From contig JALHOL010000002.1 in NCBI GenBank assembly GCA_022843025.1, positions 248,001 to 312,000 of the forward strand: DNA of 64,000 nt, in the 5' to 3' direction. Positions 27,041 through 35,421 of the stretch are shown in pieces; position 1 is the stretch's first letter; each line of letters starts with the position of its first letter. Below the pieces are notes generated by a model. The model was not told the DNA's origin. It did not search any database and saw only the letters and a list, made by a program, of their open reading frames with translations. The stretch comes from Paracoccaceae bacterium (GTDB lineage Bacteria; Pseudomonadota; Alphaproteobacteria; Rhodobacterales; Rhodobacteraceae). The translations under genes and the position numbers were made by a program.

Positions 27041-28366
27041 GACCCGCAGCCAAACCCCGTCCCGCGCCCGCACTGTCAGATGCGCCACAGGCACCGGCAC
27101 CCGCCCTTCCACCACCTCGAACCGGAAGGCCCGCACCAGTTGCGCCAGCAGCAGCACCCCCTCCACCATAGCGAACCCCGCGCCCGTGCAGACCCTCGGC
27201 CCGCTGGAGAACGGCAGCCACCCATCCCGCGCCGCAACCTTCGTTTCTTCCCGCGCCCAACGATCCGGGTCGAACTCATCCGGCGTGTCCCAGATCCGCT
27301 CATGCCGCCCCAAATGCCAGGGCGACAACACCACCTGTGCGCCCGGCGCCACCGCCCGCCCCCGAAACTCTTCCGGGCAGGTCGTCTCGCGCACCATCAT
27401 TGGCACCGGCGGGAACAACCGCAGCACCTCGCGGAACACGTCGCGCGTGAACCGCAACCGCGCCACGGCGCCGAAATCGTTCTCCAGCCCCGCCACCTCG
27501 GCCGCCACCCGATCCTGCACGTCCGGGTTCGCCGCCAAGAGCCACAGCGCCCAGCCCAAAGCGCTCGCACTGGTCTCATGGCCGGCCAAAAAGAAGATCG
27601 CCACCTGATCGACCATCTCTTCGGTGCCGAACCGCTCTCCGGTCACAGGGTCCACTGTCACCATGATCTTTGTGGCCAGGTCGTCGGGTGCCGTCCCTGC
27701 CGCTATCTCCCCTGCCCGCCGCTCGGTCATCCGCGTGATCAGCCGCCGGATCTCGGCCGCAGCCCGCATCGTGCGGCCCTTGTGTAGGCGCGGCATCCAG
27801 CGGGGCAGCGGGACAAAGGCCGCAAGGTTCAGAATCGGCTGGGTGCGTTGATAGGCGCGAAAGGCGTGAAACACCGCCGTCGCATCCCGGTCTTCGATCG
27901 GCAGCGAAAACAGCGTCCGAAAGATCACATCCGCCGCCGCGTGGCTGGCAAATTCCTCCACCTCCACCACACCCGTACCCATCCGCGCCACCGCCGCCTC
28001 CCCCGCCGCCCACATGGCAGGGAACGTGTCCTTCAACCGCCCGCCTTCAAAGGCCGGGTCGATGATCCGGCGCTGGCGCTTCCAAATCTCGCCATTGGTG
28101 ACAAAAACCGACTGCTCCAAAAGCGGCGCCAACCCCTCGCGGATGCGGTCGGATTTCGGAAAATCATCCGGCCGTTCCTGCAACACCCGCCGCACCAGCG
28201 AAGGATCATTGCACATGTAACTGCGAAAGAACGGCGTGCGGAACTCGGCCATCCAGGCGCGATACAGCCGCGCAGGCTGCGCCGACAGGATATCTTCCCG
28301 GAACAGCCGCAGGTATCGCCACAGCGACACACGGTCCGGCCTTGGCTCTGGCTTCGGGGCCTTCAT
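27029..28366 (-). CDS. Cytochrome P450
   Basis: A 445-residue P450. The I-helix oxygen-binding motif is AGHETSA, the K-helix ExxR is EVLR, and the haem loop is FSSGPRVCTGAGFA with the Cys ligand. There is no membrane anchor, so it is soluble. The first codons overlap the stop of the upstream hydrolase gene by 4 bp, so both are translated together. No ferredoxin or reductase is adjacent. Its substrate is unknown; lipids or fatty acids are plausible given the hydrolase partner, but that is inference. Confidence 0.95.
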   Translation of the reverse strand: MKAPKPEPRPDRVSLWRYLRLFREDILSAQPARLYRAWMAEFRTPFFRSYMCNDPSLVRRVLQERPDDFPKSDRIREGLAPLLEQSVFVTNGEIWKRQRRIIDPAFEGGRLKDTFPAMWAAGEAAVARMGTGVVEVEEFASHAAADVIFRTLFSLPIEDRDATAVFHAFRAYQRTQPILNLAAFVPLPRWMPRLHKGRTMRAAAEIRRLITRMTERRAGEIAAGTAPDDLATKIMVTVDPVTGERFGTEEMVDQVAIFFLAGHETSASALGWALWLLAANPDVQDRVAAEVAGLENDFGAVARLRFTRDVFREVLRLFPPVPMMVRETTCPEEFRGRAVAPGAQVVLSPWHLGRHERIWDTPDEFDPDRWAREETKVAARDGWLPFSSGPRVCTGAGFAMVEGVLLLAQLVRAFRFEVVEGRVPVPVAHLTVRARDGVWLRVDKR

Positions 28367-29592
28367 GCCATGCTCCGATGGCCCGACATCGCCCGCTCGA
28401 TCCGGCTTTTCGAAGGCGCCCGCCCGGCATAGCGCGCGCGCAGCGTCAAAGGCCCCGCAGTGATGCGGAAATAATCGTAATCCCCCGGCCGATCAAAGGC
28501 GCACATGTACTGGAAATGCAGCCGGAACCAGCGGAACCGCATCCTCCGCCACCGCTCGGGGCTGAAGGTCTGGGTAAAGGCGCAGGAAATCACCAAAGGC
28601 CAGCGCTTGCTCTCTGGCGCAACCCCGCTCACCGCCACCGGATCACATAGGGCAAAGGCGCAGCCATCCCCAGGCGCGGTCACATCGACCCAGGTCACCT
28701 CGTCCCGTGTCGACAGAAAAGCCAGATCGGCGCGTAGCCGTTTCGCCTCGGGCAGGAAAGACACCATCGGCACCACCTGCCCCAAGGTCAGAAAGGACAG
28801 AACCGGTCCCCGCGCGGGCACCCCCGCCCGGATCAGATCGGCCAGAATCGATACACCGAGGATCGCGCCCGAAGAATGGCCCACCACCAGCACCTCATCC
28901 CCGTCCTCCTCCAGCGCCGCGCGGATACGGGCAGCAAACACCGCCATCCGCGCCTCCAGCACCGACGGATAAGCCCCCCAAAGGCCCGCAGAAAACGCGT
29001 AGTCGTGCATCAGGTAATAGGCCAGAAACCGGCGATCCAGCCGCTGGAACAGCCGCAGCATGGCCCAGGCCAGCGCCAACCCTGCCACCAAGCCCCCTGC
29101 CACGCCCAGCCAGCCCGGCAGCAGCATCGCCACCCCTTGCCCGATCCCCCATCCCGAAAGCCCTGCCAACACCGCCTGCAAGGTCAGCATCACCACCGGA
29201 TACAGCGCCGCCAACGTCGGCCCCTTGCGCAAACGCCCCAGCCGGAACAGCGCGCCCGACGCCACATAGATCCAAGCCGTTCGCAGCATCTGCCCATAGG
29301 TTGCCGGGATTGTCCGCCGCATCGACCCGCCAATGATATCGGCCCAGGCCAGCACCTCGACATCTGCCGTTACGCCTTCCCCGTCGATCTGCGCACGCAC
29401 CGACCAGCCATGCGCAGCATCTTCGCGCTTGCGCCCGATCTCCAGCGCATAGCCGGATATTGCCGCCTGCGCCGGGCCTTCCGTACGATAGAACTGCCGA
29501 TAGCGCCGGGTTTGCAAAGGATCGAAACCGGGAATGTAGAACACGCGCCTCCGGCGCACCTGCCCCGTATCCCTCGCCGTCAGCCCCGCCAT
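28363..29592 (-). CDS. Membrane-associated alpha/beta hydrolase-like protein
   Basis: A 409-residue protein. The start RRRVFYIPGFDP resembles the first strand and oxyanion loop of alpha/beta hydrolases, and LVVGHSSGAILG supplies the nucleophile elbow G-H-S-S-G near residue 240. Between them, about residues 130-180, are two or three hydrophobic helices (YPVVMLTLQAVLAGL, GGLVAGLALAWAMLRLF). Such a layout suggests a lipase- or esterase-like enzyme held at the membrane. It is the first gene of a two-gene unit with the P450. Confidence 0.7.
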   Translation of the reverse strand: MAGLTARDTGQVRRRRVFYIPGFDPLQTRRYRQFYRTEGPAQAAISGYALEIGRKREDAAHGWSVRAQIDGEGVTADVEVLAWADIIGGSMRRTIPATYGQMLRTAWIYVASGALFRLGRLRKGPTLAALYPVVMLTLQAVLAGLSGWGIGQGVAMLLPGWLGVAGGLVAGLALAWAMLRLFQRLDRRFLAYYLMHDYAFSAGLWGAYPSVLEARMAVFAARIRAALEEDGDEVLVVGHSSGAILGVSILADLIRAGVPARGPVLSFLTLGQVVPMVSFLPEAKRLRADLAFLSTRDEVTWVDVTAPGDGCAFALCDPVAVSGVAPESKRWPLVISCAFTQTFSPERWRRMRFRWFRLHFQYMCAFDRPGDYDYFRITAGPLTLRARYAGRAPSKSRIERAMSGHRSMA

Positions 29593-29639
29593 TTTACACC
29601 CCGCACCCGTTACGCCGGCACTATGCCGCGTCGAATGCC

Positions 29640-30401
29640 TCAGCCCAAGAGGGGAATGCCGAACCGGTCAAAGGTTTCCAGCAGCCACCAGCTGAAATCG
29701 GTGAAAGCCCCGGTCAGCAGCGCCAGACCCACCACCACCAGAAGCGCGCCCATGGCCCGCTCGATCCATTTCATATAGGGCTTCAGCCGCTGCATCAGCC
29801 CCATCGCCCGTTCGATGAACAAAGCGGCCAGCAGAAACGGCAACCCCAGCCCCACCGCATACACGCCCAGCAGGACCGTGCCCCGCTGCACCGATCCCTC
29901 CTGCGCGGCCAGCGAAAGGATCGTGCCCAGCTGCGGCCCGATGCAGGGCGTCCAGCCAAAGGCAAAGGCCAGGCCAAGCACATAGGCCCCAAAGGCCGAT
30001 CCGCCCCGATCCCCCGCATCCAGCCGTGCCTCGCGGTCCAGCAAGCTGATCCGGAACACACCCAAGAAATGCAGCCCGAACACCAGAACCACCGCCCCGG
30101 CAATCTGCGCGAAAATCTCTTGATTGGTCAGAAAGAACGCCCCAAAGGCACTGGCCGTGAACCCCAGCAAAAGGAACACCGTCGACAGGCCCAGCACGAA
30201 GAACAGCGCCGGCAGCATCACCCGCCGCCGCGCCGCCGCCGCGCCACCGGTCATCTCGCTCATGCTGATCCCGCCCATATAGGCCAGATAGGGCGGCACG
30301 ATGGGCAACACGCAGGGGCTGAGGAACGACAGAACCCCCGCCGTCAGCGCCACCAGCATGGCAGGCAGCAATCCCGCATCTATGATGTCAAACCCGAACA
30401 T
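29640..30401 (-). CDS. ccdA: Cytochrome c biogenesis protein CcdA
   Basis: A 253-residue membrane protein that carries reducing power across the inner membrane for cytochrome c maturation. Six to seven hydrophobic helices are visible. The redox cysteines lie in LSFLSPCVLPIVPPY and FGWTPCIGPQLG, as in CcdA. It is divergent from the small TusA-like gene. Confidence 0.95.
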   Translation of the reverse strand: MFGFDIIDAGLLPAMLVALTAGVLSFLSPCVLPIVPPYLAYMGGISMSEMTGGAAAARRRVMLPALFFVLGLSTVFLLLGFTASAFGAFFLTNQEIFAQIAGAVVLVFGLHFLGVFRISLLDREARLDAGDRGGSAFGAYVLGLAFAFGWTPCIGPQLGTILSLAAQEGSVQRGTVLLGVYAVGLGLPFLLAALFIERAMGLMQRLKPYMKWIERAMGALLVVVGLALLTGAFTDFSWWLLETFDRFGIPLLG

Positions 30402-30494
30402 GCGCCCCTGATACCCGCTTCACATCGCCCCGTCACCACGCCCGTTTGTCACATTGCCGTGGCCCTGCTGCAACGCTTGCGCTATCTCCCCGCC

Positions 30495-30731
30495 ATGACA
30501 CCGGATTGGGACATCGAGATTGACTGTGAAGGGCTGCTCTGCCCCCTTCCCGTGCTGCGCGCGCGCAAGCGGCTGATCACGATGCAACCCGGTCAGATCC
30601 TGCGCCTGCGCGCCACCGACCGCATGGCCGCAATCGACCTGCCGCATTTCTGCACCCAGTCCGGGCATGGCTTCCTTGACGCCACCCCGCTGCCAAACGG
30701 TGTCACCGCCTATCGCATCCGTCGCGGCTGA
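30495..30731 (+). CDS. TusA-family sulfurtransferase-like protein
   Basis: A 78-residue protein with the TusA/SirA motif CPLPVLRARKRL (Cys at residue 16), followed by the usual small two-layer fold. TusA proteins carry sulfur as a persulfide, for tRNA thiolation or other sulfur chemistry. A much longer open frame runs upstream, but it lies antisense to ccdA and is discarded. The ATG at 30495 begins the conserved domain. Confidence 0.88.
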   Translation: MTPDWDIEIDCEGLLCPLPVLRARKRLITMQPGQILRLRATDRMAAIDLPHFCTQSGHGFLDATPLPNGVTAYRIRRG

Positions 30732-30753
30732 CCACGCCTGTCGCCAAAGCAAA

Positions 30754-30778
30754 CGGGCCGGGGAATAACCCCGGCCCG
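30754..30778. terminator. Terminator between tusA-like gene and rne
   Basis: CGGGCCGGGG and CCCCGGCCCG form a perfect 10-bp stem around AATAA. It sits between the 3' ends of two convergent genes. Confidence 0.8.
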
Positions 30779-30798
30779 CGCAAAACATCAGAAACCCC

Positions 30799-33528
30799 TC
30801 AGCGGCCCAGCGACCACCAGCCCTTTTTGCGGGGCTTGTTCGGGTCATCCTTGGCCTCAGGGGCTGCGGGGGCCGCAGGTGCCGCAATCGCCGCCACCTC
30901 AGCCTCGCCCGGATCGGGAACCAGCGCTTCCTGCTGCACCGGCGCGGTGCCCGGATCAGCCGGGAACACCTCGGCCACTGGCGCGGCCTTGGCCTTCGTC
31001 CCTGCCTTCGCAGCCGGGGCCGCCTTTGGCTTGGCCGTCGCGCCGGCAGCGGTGCTGCGCGTGCGGGGTGCTGCGGGCTTCTTGGCCTTGGGCTTCTCTT
31101 CCTCAGACGGCGCATCGGCCACTGCCTCGGCCACCGGGGCCTCTGCCGCATCCTTCGGCGCATCCTTGGCAGCCGCCGGCTTCTTCGCCCGCGACGGGGA
31201 GGTTCCCACCCGCGACCGCGTCACTTTCGGCTTCGGTCCCGCTTCGGCAACCACGGCGTCAGCATCCGCCTCAACCACCGGCGCAGACACCGGTTCCGCC
31301 ACAGCAGCCGGGGTGTCGCTCACGGCCTCATCGGTCGCGTCGTCATCCTCGTCCTCTTCGTCGCCGTCATCCTCGCCATCGGCTGCCTCGAACTCACCAT
31401 TCGCGGCATTGGCCCCTGTGCCGGACCCGCCCTTCTTGCGCCGACGCCGACGCCGCTTCTTCTTGGGCGCACCGTCGCCGCGCGGCTCGCCCCGCCCGTC
31501 CGCCTTGCCCTCGGCCACAGCCTCTTCCGCTGCCTCCTCGGCCTCGTCCAGCTCTTCGTCCAGCGGCAGATCTTCGTCTTCATCCTCATCGACAGGCGCG
31601 CCCATCAACCCGGCATGGCCCGAAATCACCGACGAAATCTCCGGCACCACACGGGTGGCCGTCTTGAACTTCTCGATCACGAAATCCGGGCTCACCAGCA
31701 TCGGATCGCCCTCGATCCGCACGCTCATGCCATAACGCGCCTCGATCAGCGCAATATGCTCGCGCTTCTGGTTGATCAGGAAATTCACGATCCCCACAGG
31801 CGCCTTCAGCAGCACCTCCTTCGACCGCTTCCGCGTTCCCTCTTCCTCAAGCGCCCGCAGGATCTGCAAACCAAGGCTGTCATCCGACCGGATCAACCCG
31901 GTGCCATGGCAATGCGAACAGGGCTGCGTGGTGGATTCCAGCATCCCCGGACGCAACCGCTGACGGCTCATTTCCAGCAGACCGAACCCGGAAATCCGGC
32001 CGACCTGAATCCGCGCCCGATCCGTTTTCAGCTTTTCTTTCAAACGCTTCTCGACGGCAGCGTTGTTCTTCCGCTCTTCCATGTCGATAAAGTCGATGAC
32101 GATCAGCCCGGCCAGATCGCGCAGCCGCAACTGGCGCGAAATCTCTTCCGCCGCCTCGATGTTCGTCTTCAGCGCCGTGTCCTCGATGGACCCTTCCCGC
32201 GTCGACCGGCCCGAGTTCACGTCGATCGACACGAGCGCTTCCGTAATCCCGATCACGATATACCCGCCGGATTTCAGCTGCACCGTCGGGTTGAACATCC
32301 CGCTCAGATAGCTTTCCACCTGGAACCGGGCGAACAGCGGCATCTGTTCGTCATAGCGCTTCACCATCTTGGCATGGCTGGGCATGATCATGCGCATGAA
32401 GTCCTTGGCGGTGCGATAGCCTGCCTCGCCTTCAACCAGAACCTCGTCGATCTCGCGGGAATACAGGTCCCGGATCGACCGCTTGATCAGATCGCCTTCC
32501 TCATAGATCGCCGCTGGCGCGATGGATTTCAGCGTCAATTCGCGGACCTGTTCCCACAGCCGCATCAGATATTCATAATCGCGCTTGATCTCCGGCTTGG
32601 TGCGCTTGGCACCCGCTGTCCGGATGATCAGGCCCGCGCCTTCCGGCACCTCAATCTCGCCCGCGATTTCCTTCAGCTTCTTGCGATCCGCCGCCACGGT
32701 GATCTTGCGGGAAATCCCGCCGCCCCGCGCCGTGTTGGGCATCAGCACGCAATAGCGGCCAGCCAGCGACAAATAGGTGGTCAGCGCCGCACCCTTGTTG
32801 CCGCGTTCTTCCTTCACGACCTGAACCAGCATGATTTGCCGGACCTTGATCACTTCCTGAATCTTGTAACGGCGCGGGCGCGGCTTGCGCGGCGCGCTGA
32901 TTTCCTCGGCCACGTCCTCTTCGGCCACCGACTCGATCTCGTCATCGGTGTCGCTGGCATGGTCCATGGCGCGATAGGTGCGCGCGCCATTGTCATCGCC
33001 ATTCTCGCCCGAATGATCATGTGCATGATCATGTGCATGTTCCGAATGTTGGGCCGCTGTCGGGGCAGCGGTTTCGGCCAGCATCGTTGCGCCGTCGCCG
33101 TCTTCCCCGTCCTCATCCAGATCAACAACATCCATGCCGCCGATCTCGGACACTTTCACCGAGTCGGGCTTGGATGCTTCGGGGCGCGGGCGCGGCTTGG
33201 GGCGCGACCGGCGGTTGTCTTCCTCGTCCTGCGCCCGGTTATAGGCGCGTTCCTCATCCAGCAGCGCCTTACGGTCTGCGACGGGGATCTGGTAATAATC
33301 TGGGTGGATTTCGGCGAATGCCAGAAATCCATGGCGGTTCCCGCCGTAATCCACAAAGGCCGCCTGCAACGAAGGTTCGACCCGCGTCACCTTTGCAAGG
33401 TAGATATTCCCCGCAAGCTGACGCTTGTTCAGGGTTTCAAAGTCAAATTCTTCGACCTTGTTTCCATCCACCACCACAACGCGGGTCTCTTCCGCATGGG
33501 TGGCGTCGATAAGCATTTTCTTTGCCAT
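30799..33528 (-). CDS. rne: Ribonuclease E/G family protein
   Basis: A 909-residue RNase E. The N-terminal S1 domain begins MLIDATHAEETRVVVVDG and is split by a long acidic, low-complexity insertion (about residues 100-230) that includes an Asp/Glu-rich part and a His-rich repeat. The catalytic core has IVIGITEALVSIDVNSGRS and LIVIDFIDME, which carry the metal-binding Asp residues, and the zinc-link CSHCHGTG. The C-terminal 300 residues are Ala/Pro/Lys-rich and disordered, as in degradosome scaffolds. Start MAKKMLID at 33528 has CAGGAC upstream; the frame extends 30 codons further without support. Confidence 0.95.
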   Translation of the reverse strand: MAKKMLIDATHAEETRVVVVDGNKVEEFDFETLNKRQLAGNIYLAKVTRVEPSLQAAFVDYGGNRHGFLAFAEIHPDYYQIPVADRKALLDEERAYNRAQDEEDNRRSRPKPRPRPEASKPDSVKVSEIGGMDVVDLDEDGEDGDGATMLAETAAPTAAQHSEHAHDHAHDHSGENGDDNGARTYRAMDHASDTDDEIESVAEEDVAEEISAPRKPRPRRYKIQEVIKVRQIMLVQVVKEERGNKGAALTTYLSLAGRYCVLMPNTARGGGISRKITVAADRKKLKEIAGEIEVPEGAGLIIRTAGAKRTKPEIKRDYEYLMRLWEQVRELTLKSIAPAAIYEEGDLIKRSIRDLYSREIDEVLVEGEAGYRTAKDFMRMIMPSHAKMVKRYDEQMPLFARFQVESYLSGMFNPTVQLKSGGYIVIGITEALVSIDVNSGRSTREGSIEDTALKTNIEAAEEISRQLRLRDLAGLIVIDFIDMEERKNNAAVEKRLKEKLKTDRARIQVGRISGFGLLEMSRQRLRPGMLESTTQPCSHCHGTGLIRSDDSLGLQILRALEEEGTRKRSKEVLLKAPVGIVNFLINQKREHIALIEARYGMSVRIEGDPMLVSPDFVIEKFKTATRVVPEISSVISGHAGLMGAPVDEDEDEDLPLDEELDEAEEAAEEAVAEGKADGRGEPRGDGAPKKKRRRRRRKKGGSGTGANAANGEFEAADGEDDGDEEDEDDDATDEAVSDTPAAVAEPVSAPVVEADADAVVAEAGPKPKVTRSRVGTSPSRAKKPAAAKDAPKDAAEAPVAEAVADAPSEEEKPKAKKPAAPRTRSTAAGATAKPKAAPAAKAGTKAKAAPVAEVFPADPGTAPVQQEALVPDPGEAEVAAIAAPAAPAAPEAKDDPNKPRKKGWWSLGR

Positions 33529-34085
33529 GATGTCCTGATGCGCCCCGGCGCGGCCGATCCGGCCCAGAGCATGCTCCGGGATCTGGGTCAGACGGGACAG
33601 GACGGCTTGTCTGGGCAAGACGGCGCGGGGCGAAAAGCCGGGCCATGCCCTGTGGGCATCCCTCGGTTCTCGTCATCAAATTCGCGCGCGTCATCGCGGT
33701 TCTCTTCCGGGCACCTCGCGGCACCCACCTGATTAAGCCCGCTGCGTCGAAAGACATGACGGGCAAATTGACGACCTCTCGGCCGATCCGACTGCCACCC
33801 GGCACGGCAGCGCTAACAGGCACCGGCGATAGGGGCAGAGAATTCCACGGCAGGGCAAACCCCGCTTGCTGTGACCCTAGGGGCAAAGCGGCGGAAAACA
33901 CAATGGGTGAATTTCACACAGGGCGCAGATTGAACATCTGGGGTTGTAAACCGAAGGAATTACTCAACCGAAAGTTAACCTTAATGCGATACCAGCGTGC
34001 GCTGCGTGCATACAGTTTGCTGCACAGCACGCTGCACCACGCGCTGCACAGCCATTTTCGGTTTTTCCCAATGATTAAAGCGGCT
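33529..34085 (-). promoter_or_regulatory. Long leader region upstream of rne
   Basis: About 560 bases without a supported gene between dctD and rne, both on the minus strand. RNase E genes often have long leaders used for self-regulation, so a 5' UTR is likely. The part at 34005-34055 is rich in GCTGCAC/GCGTGC repeats. Open frames here on both strands run into rne or dctD antisense and are discarded. Confidence 0.45.
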
Positions 34086-35414
34086 TCAGGTATACTCGGC
34101 CCGGCTCAGGCCATACTTCGCCATCTTCTCGTTCAACGTCCGTCGCGGCAGGCACAGCTCATCCATCACCGCGACGATGCTGCCCTTGTGGCGCCGCATC
34201 GTATTGTCGATCAGCATCTTCTCAAAGCTTTCGACGTATTCTTTCAACGGCTTGCCTTCCGTCGTCATGGCAGGGCCCGTTGCCTCGTTGTCGGCCATCA
34301 GAAGGCTCGCAATCGACCCCGATCCCCGCCGGTTCTGCAACACCGCCCGCTCGGCAATATTGACCAACTGACGCACATTTCCCGGCCATGGCGCCTGCAA
34401 CAGTTGCGCCGCCTCCTGCGCCGTCACCTGCGGCGCATCACAGCCATATTCCTCGGAAAACTGCTCTGACATCCGGGTGAACAGGGTCAGGATATCCTCG
34501 CCCCGCACCCTAAGGGGTGGGCAAAGGATCGTCATTGCCCCCAATCGGTAGTAGAGATCAGACCGCAGCAGATCCTCCAGCGTCTTGTCCGGCGCATGTT
34601 CATTGCAGATCGCGATGATACGGGTTTCGGGCGGCGTGCCCTGATCATTGATCACCGTCAACAGCCGCGCCTGCAACGGCTGGCTCAGCGCTTCCACATC
34701 CTCAAGGCACAGCGTCCCCCCCCGCGCCTCTTCCACCAGCGGGATCTGTCCATCCTCGCTGGGCCCGAACAGCTTGGCTGCCAATTGATCCTCGGACCAG
34801 GCCGCACAAGAGATGGTCACGAATTTCTTCGATCCGCGCGGCCCCACGGCATGCAGCGCATGTGCCACCAGCGTCTTGCCCGTGCCGGTTTCCCCGTCGA
34901 TCAAGACATGGCTATCTGCCTGACCCAGATCAAGAATATCCTCGCGCAGCCGCTCCATGACCGGGCTTGATCCGATCAGCTTCTTCATCAGGATCGACCC
35001 GTCCGACAGCTCTTTGCGCAGCGCCCGGTTGTCCAGCGTCATGCGCCGCGCCTGCGTCGCGCGCTTGGCCAGTTCCGTCATCCGGTCCGGATTGAAGGGC
35101 TTTTCCAGAAAATCATAGGCCCCGACCCGCATCGCTTCCACTGCCATCGGCACATCGCCATGCCCGGTGATCATGATGACCGGCAGGCCGGAATCCATGC
35201 CCATCAGCCGTTTCAGGAACGCCATCCCATCCATGCCCGGCATCTTGATATCGCTGACCACGACGCCGGGAAATTCCGGCCCGATGCCGCGCAGCGCATC
35301 TTCGGCGCTCGCGTAAGTCTCTGTATCAAAACCCGAAAGCGCCAGCCACTGGCTGATGGATTGCCGCATGTCCGCCTCGTCATCGACGATCGCCACTTTC
35401 ATTGCCCGCGCCAT
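34086..35414 (-). CDS. dctD: DctD-like response regulator lacking GAFTGA
   Basis: A 442-residue NtrC-family protein. The receiver domain (1-120) has acidic residues D11/D12, phospho-acceptor D55 (VVVSDIKMPGMDG) and K105. The AAA+ domain has Walker A GETGTGKT (174-181), a Walker B-like GGTLCLEDVEAL and a conserved RSDLYYRL. The Fis-type HTH is at the C-terminus (LPRRTLNEKMAKYGLS). The loop that should contain GAFTGA, between KLFG and the Walker B strand, reads GPSEDGQIPLVEEARG, so the sigma-54 contact is missing. ATG at 35414 has GAGG and lies 7 bases after dctB. The cognate C4-dicarboxylate transporter genes are not in the window. Confidence 0.9.
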   Translation of the reverse strand: MARAMKVAIVDDEADMRQSISQWLALSGFDTETYASAEDALRGIGPEFPGVVVSDIKMPGMDGMAFLKRLMGMDSGLPVIMITGHGDVPMAVEAMRVGAYDFLEKPFNPDRMTELAKRATQARRMTLDNRALRKELSDGSILMKKLIGSSPVMERLREDILDLGQADSHVLIDGETGTGKTLVAHALHAVGPRGSKKFVTISCAAWSEDQLAAKLFGPSEDGQIPLVEEARGGTLCLEDVEALSQPLQARLLTVINDQGTPPETRIIAICNEHAPDKTLEDLLRSDLYYRLGAMTILCPPLRVRGEDILTLFTRMSEQFSEEYGCDAPQVTAQEAAQLLQAPWPGNVRQLVNIAERAVLQNRRGSGSIASLLMADNEATGPAMTTEGKPLKEYVESFEKMLIDNTMRRHKGSIVAVMDELCLPRRTLNEKMAKYGLSRAEYT

Positions 35415-35421
35415 GCCATCC

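Noticed and set aside
29460-30494. Long upstream part of the frame containing the TusA-like gene
   Set aside because: It is antisense to ccdA and the hydrolase start; the recognised domain begins at 30495 with its own ATG.
32995-33050. CRISPR-like short repeat
   Set aside because: The near-tandem 12-base units are coding, in the His-rich insertion of rne, with no spacers.
31615-33732. 705-codon open frame on the plus strand
   Set aside because: It is antisense to rne and rich in His/Arg/Gln, as expected for a shadow frame.
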